Below are positions 26,085 to 34,398 of a stretch of 64,000 nt of DNA, piece after piece (within the stretch, counting starts at the first letter, position 1; every line of letters begins with the position of its first letter). Below the pieces are notes generated by a model. The model worked only from the letters and a program-made list of their open reading frames with translations. It was not told where the DNA came from and searched no databases. Source of the DNA: Byssovorax sp. (GTDB lineage Bacteria > Myxococcota_A > Polyangia > Polyangiales > Polyangiaceae); contig JANYGI010000002.1 of assembly GCA_025362495.1 (NCBI GenBank), positions 1 to 64,000 on the forward strand, read 5' to 3'. Position numbers and translations under genes: made by a program.

Positions 26085-26656
26085 GGCGCACCTGCCTGAT
26101 CCTGCGCCGCGATCCACCCGGGCGTGCCCGCCTTCGAGTCGTCGTGGGAGAAGCCTTTGACGTCGGGAGGGCCCTTGTAATGGATGCCTGGCCAGGCGCT
26201 CTCATCGCCATAGTAGGCGACGAAGCAGAGCCGCCGGAGCGCGTGATAGCCGCTGCGCCGCACGACGAGCCGGCTGTCGCGCCAGGACTCGAGGGCGCGA
26301 TCTTGCGCCGCGGCGTCGAGGCGGGTGAACGGGGTGACGCGCCCGTCGAGGAGCAGGCCAGGGAGCGCGTTCTCGAAGAGCCCGACGAGCCCCGCCAGAT
26401 CGTGCTGTGACTCCGCGGGGAGGCGCGAGAGCGATTCGTCGATGCGCTCCGCGAGCACCCCCGGATCAGCGTCGGGTGAGGAGATCACGCGGGCCGCGAC
26501 GGCGGCGATCACCTGGAATCCCCGGTCGTCGAGCACGCGGAGCGGCCGTGTGGGCGAGGCCACGCGCCGCGTCGGGTAGAGCGAGAGGCCACCTCCGCCC
26601 AAGAGGAGCACCGCTCCCCCGAAGAGCCCTCTCTGCAGGAAGCTGCGACGATTCAT
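26081..26656 (-). CDS. Tat-signal partner subunit, gluconate 2-dehydrogenase subunit 3-like
   Basis: A 191-residue protein beginning MNRRSFLQRGLFGGAVLLLGGG, a twin-arginine signal. The rest (RVLDDRGFQVIAAVAARVI near 40, FTRLDAAAQDRALESWRDS and FVAYYGDESAWPGIHYKGPP near the end) matches small subunits of GMC-type membrane dehydrogenases such as gluconate 2-dehydrogenase subunit 3. In those complexes the small subunit carries the flavoprotein across the membrane. It is coupled to the GMC gene by a GTGA overlap, which supports a complex. No cytochrome subunit is visible nearby, so electron transfer differs from the three-subunit gluconate enzyme or uses an unlinked acceptor. Confidence 0.8.
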   Translation of the reverse strand: MNRRSFLQRGLFGGAVLLLGGGGLSLYPTRRVASPTRPLRVLDDRGFQVIAAVAARVISSPDADPGVLAERIDESLSRLPAESQHDLAGLVGLFENALPGLLLDGRVTPFTRLDAAAQDRALESWRDSRLVVRRSGYHALRRLCFVAYYGDESAWPGIHYKGPPDVKGFSHDDSKAGTPGWIAAQDQAGAP

Positions 26657-26710
26657 CCGCGCATCCTAGCGCTGATCGCGCCAGGGACACGCGGAGATCG
26701 CCGGCGATGT

Positions 26711-27187
26711 TCAGCTCGGAGCGTTCATGTAGGCCTTGAGCGTCTTGCAGAGGTCGTGGGTGCGGCGCTGCTCGGGCGCGAGCTCGACGTCGATCAGCCT
26801 GCGCGTCCCGGCGTCGAAGCCGGCCATGTCGCCGTCGTAGAGGGCGACTCCGCGATCCTCGCCCTCTTCGAGCGCGGCGATCGCCGCGCGATCACCGAGG
26901 AGATCCGCGCCCGCCTGGAAGACCTTGGCGAAGGTACCCCAGACTCCCGAGCTCGTCGGAGCCTCGCCGCCGAGGGCGATGATCTTCTCGCGAAGCTGCG
27001 GTATACGCTTTTCGTGGCTGACCAGGATCTCCTGGAGCGTGCGGTGCAGGCCGACGTGATTGACGCTCTTCAGCGCCAGCTCGTAGGTCTCGACGGCCGA
27101 CATCTCGCCGCGGACGAGCTCCTGGAGCTTTGTGACGTTCGAGCTCTGGATCTCGGTCTTGGTCTTGGTGGTCGTGATGGATTGCAT
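26711..27187 (-). CDS. Ferritin-like four-helix protein (DUF2383, PA2169 family)
   Basis: A 158-residue protein predicted to be all helical. The first helices carry the DUF2383 pattern: NVTKLQELVRGEMSAVETYELAL near 17-39, LQEILVSHEKRIPQLREKI near 50, and GVWGTFAKVFQ. The Glu and His positions resemble ferritin-like metal sites, but metal binding is not shown. Family members appear in stress-related gene sets. The frame is open to 27304, but ATG 27187 follows CAGGAGA with a good spacing, so the longer start is rejected. The 330 bp upstream have no gene, and the gene stands alone on the minus strand, with its own promoter expected there. Confidence 0.8.
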   Translation of the reverse strand: MQSITTTKTKTEIQSSNVTKLQELVRGEMSAVETYELALKSVNHVGLHRTLQEILVSHEKRIPQLREKIIALGGEAPTSSGVWGTFAKVFQAGADLLGDRAAIAALEEGEDRGVALYDGDMAGFDAGTRRLIDVELAPEQRRTHDLCKTLKAYMNAPS

Positions 27188-27517
27188 GGCGATCGTCTCC
27201 TGATGAACGGGTTCACCGCCCCACGCAAAGCGGACCGGCGTTCGAGAGCTCCGAGGGAGAGCAGCATTCTCGCGCTGCCCCGCCCCGTACGAGCATCTCG
27301 ACATCTCGACGTCACGTATTGCATCGCATGTGCCATGACGGCGGCGCCCCGGATATCCGGCTGAGGATGCGGAATCACGCGCGATCAGTCGGTGATCTCG
27401 CCCCGGGACAGCGCGGTCTCCCGCGCGCCGGCGCCCCGATGGGGCGTCCTGGCAGGCGCGTGGTGATCCATGGACGCTCCGAGATAGTGTGTCGACGCCG
27501 CCAGGGTGTCGCCAGGC
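27188..27517. other. 330-bp gap with one short hairpin
   Basis: No supportable gene. It must hold the DUF2383 promoter and the 3' end of the upstream lipoprotein transcript. CGCCCC (27432-27437) and GGGGCG (27441-27446) form a tight hairpin with loop GAT, without a U-tract. ATCTCGAC occurs twice in direct repeat near 27294-27312. Nothing else stood out. Confidence 0.5.
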
Positions 27518-28237
27518 CTACTGAGCCATGATACCGAAGGGCATCTTCTGCGGGTTGGCGGGCGACCCGCCCTTGTCTGAGTCGACGTAGATGACGCGCC
27601 CGGTCTGCGATTGGCCGTCGTACTTCAGATCGAAATACACCGGCTCCTTGTCGACGATGAACTCGAAGCCGTCGAGATCGTTGGTGGAGGTGGCCGTGAA
27701 GGCGATGTGCTCGCCGCCGCCCATGGCGCCGTCCGTCGGGGAGACCACGTCTTCCATTTCGAGCCCACACATGAGGTTCGTGCAGCCGCGGGCGACCATC
27801 GTGAATTTGCCCGTCGTCCAGACCGAGCCCGTGAACGCGACCGCGGGGTTGCCCGGGGTGGTGTTGCCCGTCCAGATGAGCTGAAAGGTGCCCTGTCCGT
27901 CGGTCGAGATACCGTATCCAGCCTGCACCCCGGGCATGATCGGCGTCATCACGTCGGGCGTCTCGTGGTACACGGGCGCGTCGACAGGCACCGGAGGGCC
28001 GGTCATGGCGAGGCCAGTCCCCGTGCTGCCGCCGCCCGCGCTCGTGCCCATACCGGTGCTCGTCGACGCGGCGCCGCCGCTGCCGCTACCGCCCGCTCCC
28101 GTGCCGGTCGACGTGGCGCCCGTGGACGCCGACGTGGCGGCGGTGGAGCCGTCACCGCCGCACCCCGCCACGAAGGCCAGGACGAACGAGCACGGGAGCG
28201 ACCAGCGAGCGTGCTTCAGCATGAATGTCGATTGCAT
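27518..28237 (-). CDS. Predicted lipoprotein with Gly/Ser/Thr linker
   Basis: A 239-residue lipoprotein of unknown function. The signal peptide ends at VAGCGGDG (Cys 26), followed by about 50 residues made almost only of Gly, Ser, Thr and Ala, a linker typical of this group of bacteria. The mature domain (about 80-239) is beta-rich, with GNTTPGNPAVAFTGSVWTTGKF and GGGEHIAFTATSTNDLDGFEF, and two Cys (CTNLMC) that may form a disulfide. ATG 28237 has GAGGAGATCTC upstream, a strong ribosome site, so the longer frame to 28381 is rejected. It follows the DUF6065 gene by 35 bp on the same strand. No enzymatic motif is seen; a cell-surface binding protein is a guess. Confidence 0.75.
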   Translation of the reverse strand: MQSTFMLKHARWSLPCSFVLAFVAGCGGDGSTAATSASTGATSTGTGAGGSGSGGAASTSTGMGTSAGGGSTGTGLAMTGPPVPVDAPVYHETPDVMTPIMPGVQAGYGISTDGQGTFQLIWTGNTTPGNPAVAFTGSVWTTGKFTMVARGCTNLMCGLEMEDVVSPTDGAMGGGEHIAFTATSTNDLDGFEFIVDKEPVYFDLKYDGQSQTGRVIYVDSDKGGSPANPQKMPFGIMAQ

Positions 28238-28272
28238 GAGATCTCCTCGGACCAGGGCGCCATGAAAATGGC

Positions 28273-29016
28273 TCATTTCAGGTTCATCTTGCGGCGAAAG
28301 GCGCGCAAGGCCATCTTCGTCTGGTGCTGCTGCGCCACCGACTGGCCCGGGCCGCGCCCGAGGAAATAGTCGCGCTGCCACCCGGCCTTCACGGCCTCTT
28401 CTTCACCGGCGTTGAGATCACCGATGAACTTGTCGCGGCCGGCGCGCCACTCGCGGTACTCGGCCGCGAGATCGGGATCCTCGTCGAGATCCTGGAGCGT
28501 GGGCTCGAGCTTCTCGAGGGCGTGGCGGCGCTCGGGGACGAGCATGCACACCGGCTCGCCGGCCTCGAAGCGAATGCGGTGGTTCGGCCTCGTTATCTTC
28601 CAGTTCATCGTGAAGGGGGAGATGGCCCAGTCGGCCTCGATCATCCCTTCGAGCGGGGAGATACCGTCCTTGAAGAGGTTGGCCGGGCCGCGCGCGAGGA
28701 GGTTGTAGCCCGTCGGCGTGCGGAAGAGAAAAGGCAGCTTGAAGGTGACGATGCCGCAGCCAAAGTGGCTGGAGACGTTCTCGCGGGCTTTTTCGCTGCC
28801 AGAGACGGTGATCTCGCCGAGGCCGTCGTCGCCGCTCCACGAGACCTCGACGGCCTCGGTCAGCGTGACGAACCAGCCGGCCTGATTGGCCATCATCAGC
28901 GGGAGGCAGCGGTTGGCGAAGCGCTGCGGGGTCTGCTCCATCCACTCGCGCCGGGCGGGCGCCGGGGCGAGAGTGACGATCGATTGGGCTGAAACCACGT
29001 ACGCTTCGAATTTCAT
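28273..29016 (-). CDS. DUF6065 family protein
   Basis: A 247-residue soluble protein. The central stretch FANRCLPLMMANQAGWFVTL (near 31-50), SHFGCGIVTFKLPFLFRTPTGYNLLARGPANLFKDGI and PLEGMIEADWAISPFTMNWKITRP (near 83-145) match DUF6065 as I remember it, a family found scattered in bacteria including beside secondary-metabolism genes. The fold resembles beta-rich non-heme-iron or cupin-like proteins, but no ligand set can be claimed. The C-terminal 80 residues are helical and charged. Function is unknown. It lies just downstream of the GT-C glycosyltransferase gene on the same strand (25 bp gap). Confidence 0.7.
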   Translation of the reverse strand: MKFEAYVVSAQSIVTLAPAPARREWMEQTPQRFANRCLPLMMANQAGWFVTLTEAVEVSWSGDDGLGEITVSGSEKARENVSSHFGCGIVTFKLPFLFRTPTGYNLLARGPANLFKDGISPLEGMIEADWAISPFTMNWKITRPNHRIRFEAGEPVCMLVPERRHALEKLEPTLQDLDEDPDLAAEYREWRAGRDKFIGDLNAGEEEAVKAGWQRDYFLGRGPGQSVAQQHQTKMALRAFRRKMNLK

Positions 29017-29041
29017 GGCGAGGCGAGCTCTCCTTTTCGGT

Positions 29042-30379
29042 CTACCAGGATGACAGTGGTCGGCGCCGGAGCCAGACGGAGGCCGCGACGAGCAAATCCG
29101 CGGCGAGGAGGATCAAGAGCCCATCGTAGGGCACCCGGAACCGCGCGTCGCCGAAGTAGATCATGGCCGTGACGATCAGCGCCAGCGGGTGGAGCGCGAG
29201 GAGCAGGCGCCGGCCGCCGCGGCGGCGAAACGAGAGCAGGATCGCCGCGACCCCGGGCGGGAGGATCACGACGCCATGAACGACGGCCGAAACCGCCATG
29301 GGGACGCGAAAGCGCGCGTCTTGCCCCTGATCGGGCCAGGGCAGGTTGTACGCCCAGAGCAAGATGACGTGAGTGAGGGCGAAGCGTGCCTGGACGAGAT
29401 AGCCACTCTTCTCGACGCAGCGGTGAGCGAGGGCGTACGCGCCGGCGGGCTCCCACATCTTGCCGGAGAAATGCGCTGTTTTTTCGAACACGGGATCGAG
29501 CGGGAAGAAACCCGGACCGCCGCGGTTCCTGTCGACAGAGTCCAGCGCGAGGAGCGAAGGAGACGAGAAGTAGCCGCCCCCGTCCGAGGTGACCGCCGTC
29601 GCGTGACAGCGGCCAAAGACGTAATTGACAGCGCCGTTGGTGGAGACGAGGCCGAGCTGCCCGCCCCGCCAGCTCGTGGACGTGTGCCAGTAGAGGCGGA
29701 CCGAGGAGGCCGCGAGGACGAGGACGATCGGCGCGGCGATGCGGGCGAATTGCCCGCGGGTGAAGCTGCGCCACGAGCGACGACGAAGGACGAGATGAAG
29801 GCCGAGGAAGGCGGCCGAGAGGAGCATTTGCGGGCGGAAGACGGCGCCGACGGCGATCGAGGCTCCCAGCAGCCAGGCGTCGCGCGGGCGGCCGCGATCG
29901 GCGAGTCGAAGCGAGAAGAAGGCCGCGGCGGCGAGCGCGAGCGCGAAGGGCGCCTCGCTCAGCAGGTAGCCACTGAAGGAGATCCATGGATAATAGACCA
30001 CGAGCACGAGGCCCGTGATCCAGCGGACCGACGGGCGCGGAGATAGCCTCTCTGCCGTCGCGAAGGTGAACCCGACGGCGAGGGCGCCGAGGAGCGCGAA
30101 GGCCACGCCGAGAGCAACCGCGTTGTCACGGCCAAAGAGCCCTTTCAACGCCGCCAGGAGGAGGTGCGTGCCGTACGGAAAGACGGTGTAATCGCCGCGG
30201 GGCGCCCACGGTTTGTCGAGCACGTCGGTCGCGCGACCGAGGTACATGCCCATGTCCGAACGACGGTAGTCGAGCGGCGGATGGACGCCGAGGTTCCAGA
30301 TCAGGCGAACCGCGAGGGCGAGGAGAGTGACAGCGACCAGGCCCGCGTGGCGAGCGAGCCAGGCCCGCAGTCGAAGCAT
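29042..30379 (-). CDS. Membrane glycosyltransferase, GT-C / family 39-like
   Basis: A 445-residue integral membrane protein with about ten hydrophobic helices, starting at residues 10-30. The first loop after TM1 has HPPLDYRRSDMGMYL, with acidic residues in the place where GT-C enzymes keep their catalytic Asp. Later segments GYLLSEAPFALALAAAAFFSL and ARFRVPYDGLLILLAADLL fit dolichyl-phosphate-mannose-type transferases. It probably moves a sugar from a polyprenyl-phosphate donor to an envelope acceptor. The frame is open upstream to 30961, but this runs over the BtpA gene antisense-like, and ATG 30379 gives a normal start 11 bp after that gene. The acceptor is unknown. Confidence 0.78.
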   Translation of the reverse strand: MLRLRAWLARHAGLVAVTLLALAVRLIWNLGVHPPLDYRRSDMGMYLGRATDVLDKPWAPRGDYTVFPYGTHLLLAALKGLFGRDNAVALGVAFALLGALAVGFTFATAERLSPRPSVRWITGLVLVVYYPWISFSGYLLSEAPFALALAAAAFFSLRLADRGRPRDAWLLGASIAVGAVFRPQMLLSAAFLGLHLVLRRRSWRSFTRGQFARIAAPIVLVLAASSVRLYWHTSTSWRGGQLGLVSTNGAVNYVFGRCHATAVTSDGGGYFSSPSLLALDSVDRNRGGPGFFPLDPVFEKTAHFSGKMWEPAGAYALAHRCVEKSGYLVQARFALTHVILLWAYNLPWPDQGQDARFRVPMAVSAVVHGVVILPPGVAAILLSFRRRGGRRLLLALHPLALIVTAMIYFGDARFRVPYDGLLILLAADLLVAASVWLRRRPLSSW

Positions 30380-30390
30380 TGAAGGGCTGG

Positions 30391-31194
30391 TCAGCGACGG
30401 GAAGCGTGGAAGGCTTCCACGAACTGGCGGGAGAGCGCGGCGTCCACGGGATCGCCCGCTCGCCCGCTGGTTCGCAAGCACGTCCCGACGATCACGCCGT
30501 GAGCGCGGCGGACGTCGCCGAGCGTGGCCAGGGTGACGCCGCTCGCGACGAGGACGGGCGTCTCGCCGACCTCGGCCAGCACGGCCTCGAGATCGCGCAC
30601 GGCGACGCCGCGGCCGGTGCCGCTGCCCGTGACGAGGACGGCGTCGGCGAGGCCGCGCGAGGCGAGATCGTGGGCCTCTTCGCCGATGGGACGCGGCGCG
30701 AGCGCGGCCGAGTGCTTGACGTCGACGTCGCAGAAGAGGCGCACGCGATCGGCCCCGAGGGCGCGGCGCTGGCGCACCGTGACGTGCGCGCGGCCTTCGA
30801 TCAGGCCCTGATCGGTGACGCGCGCGCCGGTGTGAACGTTGATGCGGATGAGGTCGGCCGCGGAGGCGACGGCGATCGCGAGAGCCGCCTCGGCGTCGTT
30901 GCGGAGGACGTTGATCCCGAGCGAGACGCGCGGCGCGGCGGCGCGCACGGCGATGGCGCACGCCGTCATCGCGGCCACGGTGATCGGCGCGACCGTGCCC
31001 GGGATGAAGGGCGCGTCGCCGAAGTTCTCGACGATGATCCCGTCGAAGCCGGCGGCTCGGAGGGCCTCGGCGTCGCGCGCTGCAGAGGCGACGACAGCGC
31101 CGAGATCGCCTTGATAACGCGGGCTTTCCGGGAGAGGAGCCAGGTGGATGACGCCGATGAGGCGCGGCGTGGGCGTGGAGCTCTGGGTCATCAT
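30391..31194 (-). CDS. BtpA/SgcQ family TIM-barrel protein
   Basis: A 267-residue soluble protein. The start LIGVIHLAPLPESPRY, then AEALRAAGFDGIIVENFGDAPF and LRNDAEAALAIAVASAADLIRINVHTGARVTDQGLIEGRA, are the BtpA signature. VRLFCDVDVKHS and DAVLVTGSGTGRGV complete the barrel. BtpA in cyanobacteria helps stabilise photosystem I, and SgcQ is a predicted sugar isomerase or nucleosidase; in a heterotroph an enzymatic role is likelier, substrate unknown. It is followed by the glycosyltransferase gene after 11 bp, and preceded by a HEAT-like lipoprotein on the same strand. ATG at 31194 or 31191 are both possible. Confidence 0.88.
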   Translation of the reverse strand: MMTQSSTPTPRLIGVIHLAPLPESPRYQGDLGAVVASAARDAEALRAAGFDGIIVENFGDAPFIPGTVAPITVAAMTACAIAVRAAAPRVSLGINVLRNDAEAALAIAVASAADLIRINVHTGARVTDQGLIEGRAHVTVRQRRALGADRVRLFCDVDVKHSAALAPRPIGEEAHDLASRGLADAVLVTGSGTGRGVAVRDLEAVLAEVGETPVLVASGVTLATLGDVRRAHGVIVGTCLRTSGRAGDPVDAALSRQFVEAFHASRR

Positions 31195-31207
31195 GAGGGC
31201 GCGGAGC

Positions 31208-32368
31208 TTACTTCTTCTTCGCGACCTCGGCGGCCACCGTCTTCAGGAAGATGTCGGGATCTTTCTCGAACTTCGCGGCGAAGGCCGGGCCGTCGGGATC
31301 CTTCTTGGCGACGAAGCGGAGCGCGGCGCCGCGCAGCGTGGGGCTGTGCTCCTTCTTCTCGACGAGGCCGCGCGCGATGGTGAGCGCCTGCTTCCTGTCG
31401 GCCGCGGTGGTGGTCTTGAGATCCTCGCGGAACACGCCGGCGAGCGCCGTCACCCAGGAATCCTCGGTCAGCTTGTAGGACTTCGCGCGGGCGTCGATCG
31501 CCGCGAGCGTGGGGCCGAGGAGTCTGGCGCAGCGGTTCTCGCGGACGAAGAACGAGCTGGTCGTGGACCACCCGTTCTGGCTGTAGCCAATCCAGCTCGC
31601 GCCGGTGGTGAGACGAGAGGCCGCGTTGGCAGCGGGGGCTTCTTCCGGGGCCTTGAGCGCGTCCATCCAGATCGCGCAGACCTCGTCGCCGCGCTTGTCG
31701 TAGACCGCGGAGAGGGCGGTGACGGCGGCGTTGCGGACCCGCGTGCTGGGGCCGCGCGTGGCCATGTCGTGAGTGAGATCGAAGGCGAGCGGGCTCGCGG
31801 TGTTGGAGGGCAGGAACGACGAGATGACGCCCGCCTGGAGCTCTTGCAGCGCGCCGTCGCGGAGGACGAGGCCCTTGATCGGCTCGGCGAGCCCCGTGGC
31901 CGCAGCGTCGATGTGACCGGCGACGTTGCCGAGGATGCCAGCGAACGCCTCGCTCGTCTCCTTGCCCGCGGCGGCGATGACCTTCTCGGCGAGAGGCTTG
32001 TCAGTGGTGTACGCGCCTCCCCACATCGCGAGGCCGCGGGCGCCGAGCGCGCGGACCTTCTCGCTCGGATCGTCGAGGAGCTGCACGAGGCTCGCGTCCT
32101 CGGCGCCGCGAGCGATCTTCAGCGCCGAGAAGGCCACGAAGGCGGGGCACGTGGCCTCGAAGCCGGCGCCGGGACGAAAGCCGCTGCTGCAGGTGTCAAT
32201 CACCGCTTTGACCGGCGCCGCGAGCACGCCGGGCGCGGCGACGGGCGGCGCCGAGGCGCTGGGCGCGGCAGACGTGGCCGGGGCCGGATCGGCGGTTTTC
32301 CCGCAGCCAGCAGCACAAATCACGAGCGCGAGCGCTCCTCGTTCGATCCTCGTCATCGTCGTTCGCAT
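31208..32368 (-). CDS. HEAT-repeat-like lipoprotein
   Basis: A 386-residue predicted lipoprotein. The signal peptide MRTTMTRIERGALALVICAAGC places the lipid Cys at 22, followed by an Ala/Pro/Ser linker. The mature part is alpha-helical with HEAT-like pieces: DDPSEKVRALGARGLAMWGG, TRVRNAAVTALSAVYDKRGDEV and SPTLRGAALRFVAKKDPDGPAF. HEAT repeats usually hold other proteins, so a scaffold at the membrane is likely. The frame is open to 32473, but that would have no signal peptide at its start. It ends KKK. It lies 13 bp upstream of the BtpA gene, same strand, and divergent from the small lipoprotein at 32531. Confidence 0.75.
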   Translation of the reverse strand: MRTTMTRIERGALALVICAAGCGKTADPAPATSAAPSASAPPVAAPGVLAAPVKAVIDTCSSGFRPGAGFEATCPAFVAFSALKIARGAEDASLVQLLDDPSEKVRALGARGLAMWGGAYTTDKPLAEKVIAAAGKETSEAFAGILGNVAGHIDAAATGLAEPIKGLVLRDGALQELQAGVISSFLPSNTASPLAFDLTHDMATRGPSTRVRNAAVTALSAVYDKRGDEVCAIWMDALKAPEEAPAANAASRLTTGASWIGYSQNGWSTTSSFFVRENRCARLLGPTLAAIDARAKSYKLTEDSWVTALAGVFREDLKTTTAADRKQALTIARGLVEKKEHSPTLRGAALRFVAKKDPDGPAFAAKFEKDPDIFLKTVAAEVAKKK

Positions 32369-32530
32369 CGGGTTTGGCGGGATGGTCGGCGCGGGCGCCG
32401 CGATCGTCAAGTGCGCGTGACCGGCGGCGGGCGAGCGCGCGCGGAGATCGCTTCTGTAGCGGTGAAGGCTCACGCGGCGCGTGACGAATTGCCTTCAGCC
32501 GACGAAAGCGACCCCGTATTCTTCGAGGTA

Positions 32531-32842
32531 ATGATCAAAATCACCGTTTTCCAGTCCGCCATCGCGCTCGCGATCTCCGCTTCGCTCCTCGCCGGGTGCG
32601 GCGAGGGGGAGGTCGCGAAGGCCGATATCGAGCAGCAGGCGATGAAGCAGCTCAGCGCCTCCGTGGGCAAAGAGTCGCCGCCTATCACGTGCCCGGGCGG
32701 CCTGAAGGCCAAGGTCGGCACGAAGCTCGTTTGCAGCATGCCGATCGACGGCAAGCAGTACGACGTCACCGTCACCGTCAACGAGGTCGATGGTACGAAC
32801 GTGAAGTACGGGGTCGAAGTGGCCGACAAGCCGCGCGGCTGA
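32531..32842 (+). CDS. Small DUF4333-like lipoprotein
   Basis: A 103-residue predicted lipoprotein: signal MIKITVFQSAIALAISASLLAGC (Cys 23), then one domain with IEQQAMKQLSA, ITCPGGLKAKVGTKLVCSMPIDG and KQYDVTVTVNEVDG. The paired Cys and the order of motifs resemble DUF4333, a small exported domain best known in actinobacteria; function unknown. ATG 32531 has CGAGGTA just upstream. A longer open frame from 31148 runs antisense through the HEAT lipoprotein and is a shadow. It stands divergent from that lipoprotein and 99 bp before the next gene. Confidence 0.8.
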   Translation: MIKITVFQSAIALAISASLLAGCGEGEVAKADIEQQAMKQLSASVGKESPPITCPGGLKAKVGTKLVCSMPIDGKQYDVTVTVNEVDGTNVKYGVEVADKPRG

Positions 32843-32941
32843 CCTCCACGTCGGCGCGGGCGCCGCGATCCTCGAGGGCGCGTGATAAGGTCACGCCACG
32901 CCCCCGAGTCCCGCGACGTCATGCCGACGTCTGGAGGAACC

Positions 32942-33952
32942 ATGTTGCCCGAGTCCACGTTGCAGGCCGCCTTCTTCACGGCGCGCCCCGACGACTTTCC
33001 GATCGACGTGGCGATCGTGCCCGGGCTCTCGGCGCGGGTGTTCTTGCACGCTCTCCAGGCCCCGACGGGTCCCGTGTGGTGCTGGAGCTTCGTGACGCGC
33101 GGGCTCGAGGTGTACCGGCAGCGCGAGGTGGTGTTCACCGTGGCCATCGACGCGAGCGGCGATGCGGGGCGCGTGCCCACCGATCCGCTGCGCTTCGCGG
33201 CGCAGCTTCAGTACCTCGCGGGGCAAGGGCGCGTCGTCGACGCGGGCGGCTTCTCGCAGGTCGGCGAGCCTGGTCTGCTCGGGCGACCCGGGATCACCTA
33301 CGCGCGCGCCGAGCCCATGCCGGGCGTCGAGCTGCCCGCGGGCGCGCTCGCCGCGGTGCTGATCACGGCCGAGGAGATCGCCGTGTACCAGGCGTTCGGG
33401 CAGTCGCGCCTGCTCGCGCTGCTGGGGCAGGCGTACCGGTATTACCCGTTCCCTCCGTGGGCCGATCTCAAGCGCGCGAGCGTGACGTCGATGGCCTCGA
33501 ACGACGGGAGCTTGCTCGGCCAGGTGCCGCGCGCCGCGGTGACGGGCGCGGCGCGGATCGACGGCGATAGGCTCGCGCTGCGGCTTCATCCGTCGAGCGC
33601 GAGCTTGCTGCGGCAGCTGCTCGACGGCATCGGCGCGGGCAGCGTGTTCGCCGTGACGATGGGCATCGATCCCGAGGCCGACGGGTGCCTCGTGTGGCAA
33701 GCGGGCCAGCCCGGGCCGAGCGCGATCACCCCGCCGAGCAGCCGCGGCGAGCGCCTCGCCGTGGGCTTCGTGGCGGTGCTGCCCGACCAGCCCGCCGACG
33801 GCGGACAGCTCTTCGAGGACGGCGTGGCGATGTTCCTGACGAGCGCGTCGTCGCAGTCCTTGCGCGAGGCGCTCGGCTCCGGCCGATCGATGATGATCGC
33901 CGGACAGCACGGCAAAATGAGCCTTTCGGTGGAGTGGACCGCCGAGAGCTGA
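32942..33952 (+). CDS. Protein resembling the C-terminal (DUF3480) domain of eukaryotic SARA/endofin
   Basis: A 336-residue soluble protein without signal or membrane helix. The order of motifs follows, from memory, the C-terminal domain of the FYVE proteins SARA (ZFYVE9) and endofin: WCWSFVTRGLEVYRQREVVF (about 46-65), LLALLGQAYRYYPFPPWADL (about 157-176), GIDPEADGCLVWQ (about 240-252), and LFEDGVAMFLTSASSQSLRE (about 297-316) then IAGQHGKMSLSVEW at the end. In animals this part follows the Smad-binding region and its biochemical role is unknown. Here it stands alone with no FYVE domain. ATG 32942 follows TGGAGGAAC, a very strong ribosome site; the 20-codon upstream extension is rejected. 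Neighbours give no clue. Confidence 0.6.
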   Translation: MLPESTLQAAFFTARPDDFPIDVAIVPGLSARVFLHALQAPTGPVWCWSFVTRGLEVYRQREVVFTVAIDASGDAGRVPTDPLRFAAQLQYLAGQGRVVDAGGFSQVGEPGLLGRPGITYARAEPMPGVELPAGALAAVLITAEEIAVYQAFGQSRLLALLGQAYRYYPFPPWADLKRASVTSMASNDGSLLGQVPRAAVTGAARIDGDRLALRLHPSSASLLRQLLDGIGAGSVFAVTMGIDPEADGCLVWQAGQPGPSAITPPSSRGERLAVGFVAVLPDQPADGGQLFEDGVAMFLTSASSQSLREALGSGRSMMIAGQHGKMSLSVEWTAES

Positions 33953-33956
33953 AGGC

Positions 33957-34382
33957 TCAGTCGAGATCGAATCCGATCGGATCGCGCGTCACCTCGGCGC
34001 CGGATCCGAGGCGCCGATGCGAGGCGCAGTCGCACGCGGGATCGCTCGGCGCGGGGCAGCGATCGATCGCCAGCGCGAGGGCTGCGTGCACTTGCCAGTC
34101 GAGGCGGTGGCCGCGCGGCGCCGCGTCGCCGCGACGAACCGCGACGCCGCGCAGGGTGCAGGCCCGGCAGGAAATTGCTTTGAGCTCCAACGATTTTCCC
34201 TCTGCGTCGGGCGCGAGCGCGATCGATTTCTGGCCGACGACGCGGCGCGATCCGCAGTCGGGGCAGCGGTGCCCGCGCGCGGCCGAGGCGGCGGCGAGGG
34301 CGCGGCGCTTCTGGCGGGCGAGCAGGAGGCGGAGGACGACGACGAGGACCGCGAGGAGGACGAGGACGGCGCGCAGGTTCAC
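33957..34382 (-). CDS. Small membrane protein with zinc-ribbon-like Cys pairs
   Basis: A 141-residue protein I do not recognise. One N-terminal hydrophobic helix (about 4-22) is followed by a basic stretch, then RCPDCGSRRVVGQ (about 39-51) and ISCRACTLRGV (about 70-80), two CxxC pairs that could hold a zinc. A later CPAPSDPACDC adds more Cys. It ends FDLD, convergent with the SARA-like gene (4 bp apart). It is downstream of the patatin gene on the same strand with 16 bp between, so it may be the last gene of the nadB operon. Coding status rests on frame, position and the Cys pairs. Confidence 0.6.
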   Translation of the reverse strand: MNLRAVLVLLAVLVVVLRLLLARQKRRALAAASAARGHRCPDCGSRRVVGQKSIALAPDAEGKSLELKAISCRACTLRGVAVRRGDAAPRGHRLDWQVHAALALAIDRCPAPSDPACDCASHRRLGSGAEVTRDPIGFDLD

Positions 34383-34398
34383 GGCGGCTCGATCGGGG

